The position numbers were made by a program, and so were the translations under genes. Below, in pieces: positions 49,561 to 61,958 of a DNA stretch of 64,000 nt; position 1 is the stretch's first letter, and the number at the start of each line of letters is the position of its first letter. Below the pieces are notes generated by a model. That model was not told where the DNA came from. It searched no databases and worked only from the letters and a program-made list of their open reading frames with translations. Location: contig CAMPDV010002412.1 of assembly GCA_946699065.1 (NCBI GenBank), forward strand, positions 1 through 64,000, given 5' to 3'. The stretch comes from Loxodes magnus (taxonomy: Eukaryota > Ciliophora > Karyorelictea > Loxodida > Loxodidae).

Positions 49561-50317
49561 CTTCACTTTTCTTAATACTTAATACTTCTCAAAGCATAAT
49601 ACTTAAAACTGAATGTCAATCTTCTTTTCTTACTCTACTTCTTCACTTTTTTTAATACTTAATACTTCTCAAAGCATACTACTTAAAACTGAAATTCTAT
49701 CTTCTTTTCTTACTCTACTTCTTCACTTTTCTAAATACTTATTACTTCTCAAAGCATAATGCTTAAAACTGAAATTCTTTCTTATTTTCTTACTTTACTT
49801 CTTCACTTTTCTAAATACTTAATGCTTCTCAAAGCATACTACTTAAAACTGAAATTCTATCTTCTTTTCTTACTTTACTTCTTCACTTTTTTTAATACTT
49901 AATACTTCTCAAAGCATACTACTTAAAACTGAAATTCTATCTTCTTTTCTTACTCTACTTCTTCACTTTTCTAAATACTTATTACTTCTCAAAGCATAAT
50001 GCTTAAAACTGAAATTCTTTCTTATTTTCTTACTTTACTTCTTCACTTTTCTTAATACTTAATACTTCTCAAAGCATACTACTTAAAACTGAAATTCTAT
50101 CTTCTTTTCTTACTTTACTTCTTCACTTTTCTTAATACTTATTACTTCTCAAAGCATACTACTTAAAACTAAAATTCTATCTTCTTTTCTTACTTTACTT
50201 CTTCATTTTTCTAAATACTTAATACTTCTCAAAGCATACTCCTTAAAACTGAAATTCTATCTTCTTTTCTTACTCTACTTCTTCACTTTTCTAAATACTT
50301 AATACTTCTCAAAGCAT
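49561..50317. repeat. Monomers with repeated CATAATGCTT / TTCTTTCTTATTTTC pairs
   Basis: About nine units. The pair CATAATGCTT with TTCTTTCTTATTTTC occurs near 49760 and 50000, 240 bp apart, each preceded by a TTTTTTAATAC unit and a CATACTACTT unit, giving a short three-monomer tandem. Confidence 0.75.
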
Positions 50318-50750
50318 ACTTATAAAACTGAAATTCTATCTTCTTTTCTTACTTTACTTCTTCACTTTTCTAAATACTTATTACTTCTCAAAACTTACTT
50401 CTTAAATCTGAAATTCTATCTTCTTTTCTTACTCTACTTCTTCACTTTTCTAAATACTTAATACTTCTCAAAGCATACTACTCAAAACTGAAATTCTATC
50501 TTCTTTTCTTACTTGACTTCTTCACTTTTCTTAATACTTATTACTTCTCAAAACATACTACTTAAAACTGAAATTCTATCTTCTTTTCTTACTCTACTTC
50601 TTCACTTTTCTAAATACTTAATGCTTCTCAAAGCATACTTCTTAAAACTGAAATTCTATCTTCTTTTCTTACTTGACTTCCTCACTTTTCTTAATACTTA
50701 TTACTTCTCAAAACATACTACTTAAAACTGAAATTCTATCTTCTTTTCTT
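50318..50750. repeat. Block L copy 4 (middle part)
   Basis: ACTTATAAAACTG, AAAACTTACTTCTTAAATCTG, CTCAAAACTG, TACTTGACTTCTTC, AAAACAT, CATACTTCTT, TACTTGACTTCCTC, AAAACAT. Matches 27184-27616 at offset 23,134 bp; about 45 kb from the copy at 5.4 kb. Continues into unrelated monomer order at about 50750. Confidence 0.83.
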
Positions 50751-52430
50751 ACTCCACTTCTTCACTTTTCTAAATACTTATTACTTCTCAAAGCATACTC
50801 CTTAAAACTAAAATTCTATCTTCTTTTCTTACTTTACTTCTTCACTTTTCTAAATACTTAATACTTCTCAAAGCATACTCCTTAAAACTGAAATTCTATC
50901 TTCTTTTCTTACTTTACTTCTTCACTTTTCTAAATACTTATTACTTCTCAAAGCATACTACTTAAAACTGAAATTCTATCTTCTTTTCTTACTTTACTTC
51001 TTCATTTTTCTAAATACTTAATACTTCTCAAAGCATACTCCTTAAAACTGAAATTCTATCTTCTTTTCTTACTTTACTTCTTCACTTTTCTAAATACTTA
51101 ATGCTTCTCAAAGCATACTACTTAAAACTGAAATTCTATCTTCTTTTCTTACTCCACTTCTTCACTTTTCTAAATACTTATTACTTCTCAAAGCATACTA
51201 CTTAAAACTGAAATTCTATATTCTTTTCTTACTTTACTTCTTCACTTTTCTAAATACTTAATACTTCTCAAAGCATACTACTTAAAACTGAAATTCTATC
51301 TTCTTTTCTTACTCTACTTCTTCACTTTTCTTAATACTTAATACTTCTCAAAGCATACTACTTAAAACTGAAATTCTATCTTCTTTTCTTACTCTACTTC
51401 TTCACTTTTCTAAATACTTATTACTTCTCGAAACATACTACTTAAAACTGAAATTCTTTCTTATTTTCTTATCTTACTTCTTCACTTTTCAAAATACTCA
51501 TTATTTCTCAAAGCATACTCCTTAATCTAAAATTCTATCTTCTTTTCTTACTCTACTTCTTCACTTTTCTAAATACTTATTACTTCTCAAAGCATAATGC
51601 TTAAAACTGAAATTCTTTCTTATTTTCTTACTTTACTTCTTCACTTTTCTAAATACTTAATGCTTCTCAAAGCATACTACTTAAAACTGAAATTCTATCT
51701 TCTTTTCTTACTTTACTTCTTCACTTTTCTAAATACTTAATACTTCTCAAAGCATACTCCTTAAAACTGAAATTCTATCTTCTTTTCTTACTCTACTTCT
51801 TCACTTTTCTTAATACTTAATGCTTCTCAAAGCATACTACTTAAACTGAAATTCTATCTTCTTTTCTTACTCTACTTCTTCACTTTTACAAATAATTATT
51901 ACTTCTCAAAGCATATTACTTAAAACTGAAATTCCATCTTCTTTTCTTACTCTACTTCTTCACTTTTCTTAATACTTAATACTTCTCATAGCATACTACT
52001 TAAAACTGAAATTCTATCTTCTTTTCTTACTCTACTTCTTCACTTTTCTTAATACTTATTACTTCTCAAAGCATACTACTTAAAACTAAAATTCTATCTT
52101 CTTTTCTTACTTTACTTCTTCACTTTTCTTAATACTTAATACTTCTCAAAGCATAATACTTAAAACTGAAATTCTATCTTCTTTTCTTACTCTACTTCTT
52201 CACTTTTCTTAATACTTAATACTTCTCAAAGCATACTACTTAAAACTGAAATTCTATCTTCTTTTCTTACTCTACTTCTTCACTTTTCTAAATACTTAAT
52301 ACTTCTCAAAGCATACTACTTAAAACTGAAATTCTATCTTCTTTTCTTACTCTACTTCTTCACTTTTCTAAATACTTAATACTTCTCAAAGCATACTACT
52401 TAAAACTGAAATTCTATCTTCTTTTCTTAC
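50751..52430. repeat. Mixed monomers, 50.8-52.4 kb
   Basis: About 21 units. Contains a cassette A-like first monomer near 51465 (after TCTCGAAACAT) that runs into CATACTCCTTAATCTAAAATT, as at 34.3 kb. The last TTAAACTG unit is near 51843, and a TTTTACAAATAATTATTAC unit near 51886. Confidence 0.75.
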
Positions 52431-54480
52431 TTTACTTCTACACTTTTCTAAATACTTATTACTTCTCAAAGCATACTCCTTAAAACTGAAATTCTATCTT
52501 CTTTTCTTACTCTACTTCTTCACTTTTCTAAATACTTAATACTTCTCAAAGCATACTACTTAAAACTGAAATTCTATCTTCTTTTCTTACTTTACTTCTT
52601 CACTTTTACAAATAATTATTACTTCTCAAAGCATAATGCTTAAAACTGAAATTCTATCTTCTTTTCTTACTCTACTTCTTCACTTTTCTTAATACTTAAT
52701 ACTTCTCAAAGCATACTACTTAAAACTGAAATTCTATCTTCTTTTCTTACTTTACTTCTTCACTTTTCTAAATACTTAATACTTCTCAAAGCATACTACT
52801 TAAAACTGAAATTCTATCTTCTTTTCTTACTCTACTTCTTCACTTTTCTTAATACTTAATACTTCTCAAAGCATACTACTTAAAACTGAAATTCTATCTT
52901 CTTTTCTTACTCTACTTCTTCACTTTTCTAAATACTTAATACTTCTCAAAGCATACTACTTAAAACTGAAATTCTATCTTCTTTTCTTACTCTACTTCTT
53001 CACTTTTCTAAATACTTAATACTTCTCAAAGCATACTACTTAAAACTGAAATTCTATCTTCTTTTCTTACTTTACTTCTTCACTTTTCTAAATACTTAAT
53101 ACTTCTCAAAGCATACTCCTTAAAACTGAAATTCTATCTTCTTTTCTTACTCTACTTCTTCACTTTTCTAAATACTTAATACTTCTCAAAGCATACTACT
53201 TAAAACTGAAATTCTATCTTCTTTTCTTACTTTACTTCTTCACTTTTCTTAATACTTATTACTTCTCAAAGCATAATGCTTAAAACTGAAATTCTATCTT
53301 CTTTTCTTACTCTACTTCTTCACTTTTCTTAATACTTAATACTTCTCAAAGCATACTACTTAAAACTGAAATTCTATCTTCTTTTCTTACTTTACTTCTT
53401 CACTTTTCTAAATACTTAATACTTCTCAAAGCATACTACTTAAAACTGAAATTCTATCTTCTTTTCTTACTCTACTTCTTCACTTTTCTAAATACTTAAT
53501 ACTTCTCAAAGCATACTACTTAAAACTGAAATTCTATCTTCTTTTCTTACTTTACTTCTACACTTTTCTAAATACTTATTACTTCTCAAAGCATAATGCT
53601 TAAAACTGAAATTCTATCTTCTTTTCTTACTTTACTTCTTCACTTTTCTTAATACTTATTACTTATCAAAGCATACTACTTAAAACTGAAATTCTATCTT
53701 CTTTTCTTACTTTACTTCTTCACTTTTCTTAATACTTAATACTTCTCAAAGCATACTACTTAAAACTGAAATTCTATCTTCTTTTCTTACTCTACTTCTT
53801 CACTTTTCTTAATACTTAATACTTCTCAAAGCATACTACTTAAAACTGAAATTCTATCTTCTTTTCTTACTTTACTTCTTCACTTTTCTTAATACTTAAT
53901 ACTTCTCAAAGCATACTACTTAAAACTGAAATTCTATCTTCTTTTCTTACTCTACTTCTTCACTTTTCTAAATACTTAATACTTCTCAAAGCATACTACT
54001 TAAAACTGAAATTCTATCTTCTTTTCTTACTCTACTTCTTCACTTTTCTAAATACTTAATACTTCTCAAAGCATACTACTTAAAACTGAAATTCTATCTT
54101 CTTTTCTTACTTTACTTCTACACTTTTCTAAATACTTATTACTTCTCAAAGCATAATGCTTAAAACTGAAATTCTATCTTCTTTTCTTACTTTACTTCTT
54201 CACTTTTCTAAATACTTATTACTTATCAAAGCATACTACTTAAAACTGAAATTCTATCTTCTTTTCTTACTTTACTTCTTCACTTTTCTAAATACTTATT
54301 ACTTATCAAAGCATACTACTTAAAACTGAAATTCTATCTTCTTTTCTTACTTTACTTCTTCACTTTTCTTAATACTTAATACTTCTCAAAGCATACTACT
54401 TAAAACTGAAATTCTATCTTCTTTTCTTACTCTACTTCTTCACTTTTCTAAATACTTATTACTTCTCAAAGCATAATGCT
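52431..54480. repeat. Homogeneous monomers with TTCTACAC marker
   Basis: Almost all units are CATACTACTT with AACTGAAATT and exactly 80 bp. TTTACTTCTACAC occurs near 52432, 53552 and 54112, spaced 1120 and 560 bp (14 and 7 monomers), each followed by TTATTAC. A 7-monomer periodicity is suggested but not exact in all markers. Confidence 0.75.
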
Positions 54481-54860
54481 TAAAACTTAATCTCTATCTT
54501 CTTTTCTTACTTTACTTCTTCACTTTTCTTAATACTTATTACTTCTCAAAGCATACTACTTAAAACTGAAGGTCCATCTTCTTTTCTTACTTTACTTCTT
54601 CACTTTTCTAAATAATTAATACTTCTCAAAGCATACTACTTAAGACTGAAATTCTATCTTCTTTTCTTACTCTACTTCTTCACTTTTCTTAATACTTAAT
54701 ACTTCTCATAGCATACTACTTAAAACTGAAATTCTATCTTCTTTTCTTACTCTACTTCTTCACTTTTCTTAATACTTAATACTTCTCAAAGCATAATGCT
54801 TAAAACTTAATCTCTATCTTCTTTTCTTACTTTACTTCTTCACTTTTCTTAATACTTAAT

Positions 54861-55180
54861 ACTTCTCAAAGCATACTACTTAAAACTGAAATTCTATCTT
54901 CTTTTCTTACTCTACTTCTTCACTTTTCTTAATACTTAATACTTCTCATAGCATACTACTTAAAACTGAAATTCTATCTTCTTTTCTTACTCTACTTCTT
55001 CACTTTTCTTAATACTTATTACTTCTCAAAGCATAATGCTTAAAACTGAAATTCTATCTTCTTTTCTTACTCTACTTCTTCACTTTTACAAATAATTATT
55101 ACTTCTCAAAGCATAATACTTAAAACTAAAATTCTATCTTCTTTTCTTACTCTACTTCTTCACTTTTCTAAATACTTAAT
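54861..55180. repeat. Four-monomer block, partner at 55501-55820
   Basis: Order TCTCATAGC, TTATTAC, CATAATGCTT with TTTTACAAATAATTATTAC, CATAATACTT with AACTAAAATT; repeated at 640 bp (8 monomers). TCTCATAGC is concentrated at 54.7-55.9 kb, with isolated copies near 44.6, 52.0, 57.9 and 62.2 kb. Confidence 0.8.
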
Positions 55181-55500
55181 ACTTCTCAAAGCATACTACT
55201 TAAAACTGAAATTCTATCTTCTTTTCTTACTTTACTTCTTCACTTTTCTAAATACTTAATACTTCTCAAAGCATACTACTTAAAACTGAAATTCTATCTT
55301 CTTTTCTTACTCTACTTCTTCACTTTTCTAAATACTTATTACTTCTCAAAGCATAATACTTAAAACTAAAATTCTATCTTCTTTTCTTACTTTACTTCTT
55401 CACTTTTCTTAATACTTAATACTTCTCAAAGCATACTACTTAAAACTGAAATTCTATCTTCTTTTCTTACTCTACTTCTTCACTTTTCTTAATACTTAAT

Positions 55501-55820
55501 ACTTCTCATAGCATACTACTTAAAACTGAAATTCTATCTTCTTTTCTTACTCTACTTCTTCACTTTTCTTAATACTTAATACTTCTCATAGCATACTACT
55601 TAAAACTGAAATTCTATCTTCTTTTCTTACTCTACTTCTTCACTTTTCTTAATACTTATTACTTCTCAAAGCATAATGCTTAAAACTGAAATTCTATCTT
55701 CTTTTCTTACTCTACTTCTTCACTTTTACAAATAATTATTACTTCTCAAAGCATAATACTTAAAACTAAAATTCTATCTTCTTTTCTTACTCTACTTCTT
55801 CACTTTTCTAAATACTTAAT
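55501..55820. repeat. Four-monomer block, partner at 54861-55180
   Basis: Second copy at 640 bp. The TCTCATAGC monomer in front is itself doubled here (55501 and 55581). A 79-bp unit with CTATCTTTTTTCTTAC follows near 55857. Confidence 0.8.
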
Positions 55821-56070
55821 ACTTCTCATAGCATACTACTTAAAACTGAAATTCTATCTTTTTTCTTACTCTACTTCTTCACTTTTCTAAATACTTAATA
55901 CTTCTCAAAGCATACTACTCAAAACTGAAATTCTATCTTCTTTTCTTACTCTACTTCTTCACTTTTCTTAATACTTAATACTTCTCAAAGCATAATACTT
56001 AAAACTGAAGGTCAATCTTCTTTTCTTACTTTACTTCTTCACTTTTCTAAATACTTAATACTTCTCAAAG

Positions 56071-56870
56071 CATACTACTTAAAACTAAAATTCTATCTTC
56101 TTTTCTTACTCTACTTCTTCACTTTTCTAAATACTTAATACTTCTCAAAGCATAATACTTAAAACTGAAATTCTATCTTCTTTTCTTACTCTACTTCTTC
56201 ACTTTTCTTAATACTTAATACTTCTCAAAGCTTAATACTTAAAACTGAAATTCTATCTTCTTTTCTTACTTTACTTCTTCACTTTTCTTAATACTTAATA
56301 CTTCTCAAAACATAATACTTAAAACTGAAATTCTATCTTCTTTTCTTACTCTACTTCTTCACTTTTCTTAATACTTAATACTTCTCAAAACATAATACTT
56401 AATCTAAAATTCTATCTTCTTTTCATACTTTACTTCTTCACTTTTCTAAATACTTAATACTTCTCAAAGCATAATACTTAAAACTGAAGATCAATCTTCT
56501 TTTCTTACTCTACTTCTTCACTTTTCTAAATACTTATTACTTCTCAAAGCATACTACTTAAAACTGAAATTCTATCTTCTTTTCTTACTCTACTTCTTCA
56601 CTTTTCTAAATACTTAATACTTCTCAAAGCATACTACTTAAGACTGAAATTCTATCTTCTTTTCTTACTCTACTTCTTCACTTTTACAAAATACTCATTA
56701 CTTCTCAAAACATAATACTTAAAACTGAAATTCTATCTTCTTTTCATACTTTACTTCTTCACTTTTCTTAATACTTAATACTTCTCAAAGCATAATACTT
56801 AGAACTGAAGATCAATCTTCTTTTCTTACTTTACTTCTTCACTTTTCTTAATACTTAATACTTCTCAAAG
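56071..56870. repeat. 10-monomer higher-order repeat, copy 1 (800 bp)
   Basis: Order: AACTAAAATT; CATAATACTT; AAAGCTTAATAC; AAAACATAATAC; AAAACATAATACTTAATCTAAAATT with TTTTCATACTTT; AAGATCAATC; CATACTACTT; TAAGACTG with TTTTACAAAATACTCATTAC; AAAACATAATAC with TTTTCATAC; CATAATACTTAGAACTGAAGATC. The next copy starts exactly 800 bp later (81-bp and 79-bp units cancel). Confidence 0.88.
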
Positions 56871-57640
56871 CATACTACTTAAAACTAAAATTCTATCTTC
56901 TTTTCTTACTCTACTTCTTCACTTTTCTAAATACTTAATACTTCTCAAAGCATAATACTTAAAACTGAAATTCTATCTTCTTTTCTTACTCTACTTCTTC
57001 ACTTTTCTTAATACTTAATACTTCTCAAAGCTTAATACTTAAAACTGAAATTCTATCTTCTTTTCTTACTTTACTTCTTCACTTTTCTTAATACTTAATA
57101 CTTCTCAAAACATAATACTTAAAACTGAAATTCTATATTCTTTTCTTACTCTACTTCTTCACTTTTCTTAATACTTAATACTTCTCAAAACATAATACTT
57201 AATCTAAAATTCTATCTTCTTTTCATACTTTACTTCTTCACTTTTCTAAATACTTAATACTTCTCAAAGCATAATACTTAAAACTGAAGATCAATCTTCT
57301 TTTCTTACTCTACTTCTTCACTTTTCTAAATACTTATTACTTCTCAAAGCATACTACTTAAAACTGAAATTCTATCTTCTTTTCTTACTCTACTTCTTCA
57401 CTTTTCTAAATACTTAATACTTCTCAAAGCATACTACTTAAGACTGAAATTCTATCTTCTTTTCTTACTCTACTTCTTCACTTTTACAAAATACTCATTA
57501 CTTCTCAAAACATAATACTTAAAACTGAAATTCTATCTTCTTTTCATACTTTACTTCTTCACTTTTCTTAATACTTAATACTTCTCAAAGCATAATACTT
57601 AGAACTGAAGATCAATCTTCTTTTCTTACTCTACTTCTTC
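56871..57640. repeat. 10-monomer higher-order repeat, copy 2
   Basis: Repeats copy 1 in order; a private TATATTC change sits in the fifth unit. That change is also in the copy at 61189 but not in copy 1, so 61189-61958 derives from this copy or its source. Confidence 0.88.
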
Positions 57641-58690
57641 ACTTTTCTAAATACTTATTACTTCTCAAAGCATAACAATAAAACTGAAATTCTATCTTCT
57701 TTTCTTACTTTACTTCTTCACTTTTCTAAATACTTAATACTTCTCAAAGCATAATGCTTAAAACTGAAATTCTATCTTCTTTTCTTACTTTACTTCTTCA
57801 CTTTTACAAATAATTATTACTTCTCAAAGCATATTACTTAAAACTGAAATTCCATCTTCTTTTCTTACTCTACTTCTTCACTTTTCTTAATACTTAATAC
57901 TTATCATAGCATACTACTTAAAACTGAAATTCTATCTTCTTTTCTTACTCTACTTCTTCACTTTTCTTAATACTTAATACTTCTCAAAGCATAATACTTA
58001 AAACTGAAATTCTATCTTCTTTTCTTACTTTACTTCTTCACTTTTCTTAATACTTAATACTTCTCAAAGCATAATGCTTAAAACTGAAATTCTATCTTCT
58101 TTTCTTACTCTACTTCTTCACTTTTCTTAATACTTAATACTTCTCAAAGCATACTACTTAAAACTGAAGATCAATCTTCTTTTCTTACTCTACTTCTTCA
58201 CTTTTCTAAATACTTATTACTTCTCAAAGCATACTACTTAAAACTGAAATTCTATCTTCTTTTCTTACTCTACTTCTTCACTTTTCTAAATACTTAATAC
58301 TTCTCAAAGCATACTACTTAAAACTGAAATTCTATCTTCTTTTCTTACTCTACTTCTTCACTTTTCTAAATACTTATTACTTCTCAAAGCATACTCCTTA
58401 AAACTGAAATTCTATCTTCTTTTCTTACTCTACATCTTCACTTTTCTAAATACTTAATACTTCTCAAAGCATACTCCTTAAAACTGAAATTCTATCTTCT
58501 TTCCTTACTCTACTTCTTCACTTTTCTAAATACTTAATACTTCTCAAAACATAATACTTAAAACTGAAATTCTTTCTTATTTTCTTACTTTACTTCTTCA
58601 CTTTTCTTAATACTTAATACTTCTCAAAGCATAATACTTAAAACTGAAATTCTATCTTCTTTTCTTACTCTACTTCTTCACTTTTCTAAA
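57641..58690. repeat. Downstream part of the 4318-bp-offset duplication, copy 1
   Basis: CATAACAAT, CATAATGCTT, TTTTACAAATAATTATTAC, CATATTACTT with AAATTCCATC, then after about 200 bp AAGATCAATC, TACTCTACATCTTC, TTTCCTTACTC, AAAACATAATAC with TTCTTTCTTATTTTC. It matches 61959-63008 except for about 200 bp at 57935-58140. Confidence 0.85.
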
Positions 58691-60600
58691 TACTTATTAC
58701 TTCTCAAAGCATACTCCTTAAAACTGAAATTCTATCTTCTTTTCTTACTTTACTTCTTCACTTTTCTAAATACTTATTACTTCTCAAAGCATACTCCTTA
58801 AAACTGAAATTCTATCTTCTTTTCTTACTTTACTTCTTCACTTTTCTAAATACTTATTACTTCTCAAAGCATACTCCTTAAAACTGAAATTCTATCTTCT
58901 TTTCTTACTTTACTTCTTCACTTTTCTAAATACTTATTACTTCTCAAAGCATACTCCTTAAAACTGAAATTCTATCTTCTTTTCTTACTTTACTTCTTCA
59001 CTTTTCTTAATACTTAATACTTCTCAAAACATAATACTTAAAACTGAAATTCTATCTTCTTTTCTTACTCTACTTCTTCACTTTTCTAAATACTTATTAC
59101 TTCTCAAAACATAATACTTAAAACTGAAATTCTATCTTCTTTTCATACTTTACTTCTTCACTTTTCTAAATACTTATTACTTCTCAAAGCATAATGCTTA
59201 AAACTTAATCTCAATCTTCTTTTCTTACTTTACTTCTTCACTTTTCTTAATACTTAATACTTCTCAAAGCATAATACTTAAAACTAAAATTCTATCTTCT
59301 TTTCTTACTCTACTTCTTCACTTTTCTTAATACTTAATACTTCTCAAAGCATACTACTTAAAACTGAAATTCTATCTTCTTTTCTTACTTTACTTCTTCA
59401 CTTTTCTTAATACTTAATACTTCTCAAAGCATACTACTTAAAACTGAAATTCTATCTTCTTTTCTTACTTTACTTCTTCACTTTTCTTAATACTTAATAC
59501 TTCTCAAAGCATACTACTTAAAACTGAAATTCTATCTTCTTTTCTTACTTTACTTCTTCACTTTTCTTAATACTTATTACTTCTCAAAGCATACTCCTTA
59601 AAACTGAAATTCTATCTTCTTTTCTTACTTTACTTCTTCACTTTTCTAAATACTTATTACTTCTCAAAGCATACTCCTTAAAACTGAAATTCTATCTTCT
59701 TTTCTTACTTTACTTCTTCACTTTTCTAAATACTTATTACTTCTCAAAGCATACTACTTAAAACTGAAATTCTATCTTCTTTTCTTACTTTACTTCTTCA
59801 CTTTTCTAAATACTTATTACTTCTCAAAGCATAATACTTAAAACTGAAATTCTATCTTCTTTTCTTACTCTACTTCTTCACTTTTCTAAATACTTATTAC
59901 TTCTCAAAGCATACTCCTTAAAACTGAAATTCTATCTTCTTTTCTTACTTTACTTCTTCACTTTTCTAAATACTTATTACTTCTCAAAGCATACTCCTTA
60001 AAACTGAAATTCTATCTTCTTTTCTTACTTTACTTCTTCACTTTTCTAAATACTTATTACTTCTCAAAGCATAATACATAAAACTGAAATTCTATCTTCT
60101 TTTCTTACTCTACTTCTTCACTTTTCTAAATACTTATTACTTCTCAAAGCATACTCCTTAAAACTGAAATTCTATCTTCTTTTCTTACTTTACTTCTTCA
60201 CTTTTCTAAATACTTATTACTTCTCAAAGCATACTCCTTAAAACTGAAATTCTATCTTCTTTTCTTACTCTACTTCTTCACTTTTCTAAATACTTATTAC
60301 TTCTCAAAGCATACTCCTTAAAACTGAAATTCTATCTTCTTTTCTTACTTTACTTCTTCACTTTTCTAAATACTTATTACTTCTCAAAGCATACTCCTTA
60401 AAACTGAAATTCTATCTTCTTTTCTTACTTTACTTCTTCACTTTTCTAAATACTTATTACTTCTCAAAGCATACTCCTTAAAACTGAAATTCTATCTTCT
60501 TTTCTTACTCTACTTCTTCACTTTTCTAAATACTTATTACTTCTCAAAGCATACTCCTTAAAACTGAAATTCTATCTTCTTTTCTTACTCTACTTCTTCA
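58691..60600. repeat. Very homogeneous CATACTCCTT / TTATTAC monomer run
   Basis: Dominated by one subtype (CATACTCCTT with TTATTAC) whose copies differ mainly at TACTTTACTTC/TACTCTACTTC. It is interrupted at 59.02-59.58 kb by AAAACATAATAC, TTTTCATAC and AACTTAATCTC units. The most uniform part is 60.13-60.60 kb. This points to the youngest local amplification in the window. Confidence 0.8.
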
Positions 60601-60659
60601 TTTTTCTAAATACTTAATACTTCTCAAAACATACTCCTTAAAACTGAAATTCTATCTTC

Positions 60660-61188
60660 TTTTCTTACTCTACTTCTTCACTTTTCTTAATACTTAATAC
60701 TTCTCAAAACATAATACTTAATCTAAAATTCTATCTTCTTTTCATACTTTACTTCTTCACTTTTCTAAATACTTAATACTTCTCAAAGCATAATACTTAA
60801 AACTGAAGATCAATCTTCTTTTCTTACTCTACTTCTTCACTTTTCTAAATACTTATTACTTCTCAAAGCATACTACTTAAAACTGAAATTCTATCTTCTT
60901 TTCTTACTCTACTTCTTCACTTTTCTAAATACTTATTACTTCTCAAAGCATACTACTTAAGACTGAAATTCTATCTTCTTTTCTTACTCTACTTCTTCAC
61001 TTTACAAAATACTCATTACTTCTCAAAACATACTACTTAAAACTGAAATTCTATCTTCTTTTCATACTTTACTTCTTCACTTTTCTTAATACTTAATACT
61101 TCTCAAAGCATAATACTTAGAACTGAAGATCAATCTTCTTTTCTTACTCTACTTCTTCACTTTTCTAAATACTTATTACTTCTCAAAG
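60660..61188. repeat. 10-monomer higher-order repeat, partial copy 3
   Basis: Enters the order at AAAACATAATACTTAATCTAAAATT (60710) and follows it to CATAATACTTAGAACTGAAGATC. One base is missing in the TTTACAAAATACTCATTAC unit (TTTTACAAAATAC elsewhere), which makes the spacing to the next copy 799 bp. Confidence 0.85.
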
Positions 61189-61958
61189 CATACTACTTAA
61201 AACTAAAATTCTATCTTCTTTTCTTACTCTACTTCTTCACTTTTCTAAATACTTAATACTTCTCAAAGCATAATACTTAAAACTGAAATTCTATCTTCTT
61301 TTCTTACTCTACTTCTTCACTTTTCTTAATACTTAATACTTCTCAAAGCTTAATACTTAAAACTGAAATTCTATCTTCTTTTCTTACTTTACTTCTTCAC
61401 TTTTCTTAATACTTAATACTTCTCAAAACATAATACTTAAAACTGAAATTCTATATTCTTTTCTTACTCTACTTCTTCACTTTTCTTAATACTTAATACT
61501 TCTCAAAACATAATACTTAATCTAAAATTCTATCTTCTTTTCATACTTTACTTCTTCACTTTTCTAAATACTTAATACTTCTCAAAGCATAATACTTAAA
61601 ACTGAAGATCAATCTTCTTTTCTTACTCTACTTCTTCACTTTTCTAAATACTTATTACTTCTCAAAGCATACTACTTAAAACTGAAATTCTATCTTCTTT
61701 TCTTACTCTACTTCTTCACTTTTCTAAATACTTAATACTTCTCAAAGCATACTACTTAAGACTGAAATTCTATCTTCTTTTCTTACTCTACTTCTTCACT
61801 TTTACAAAATACTCATTACTTCTCAAAACATAATACTTAAAACTGAAATTCTATCTTCTTTTCATACTTTACTTCTTCACTTTTCTTAATACTTAATACT
61901 TCTCAAAGCATAATACTTAGAACTGAAGATCAATCTTCTTTTCTTACTCTACTTCTTC
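61189..61958. repeat. 10-monomer higher-order repeat, copy 4
   Basis: Matches copy 2 (56871-57640) at offset 4318 bp, including the TATATTC change. Together with 61959-63008 it forms a 1.8-kb duplication of 56871-58690. Confidence 0.87.
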
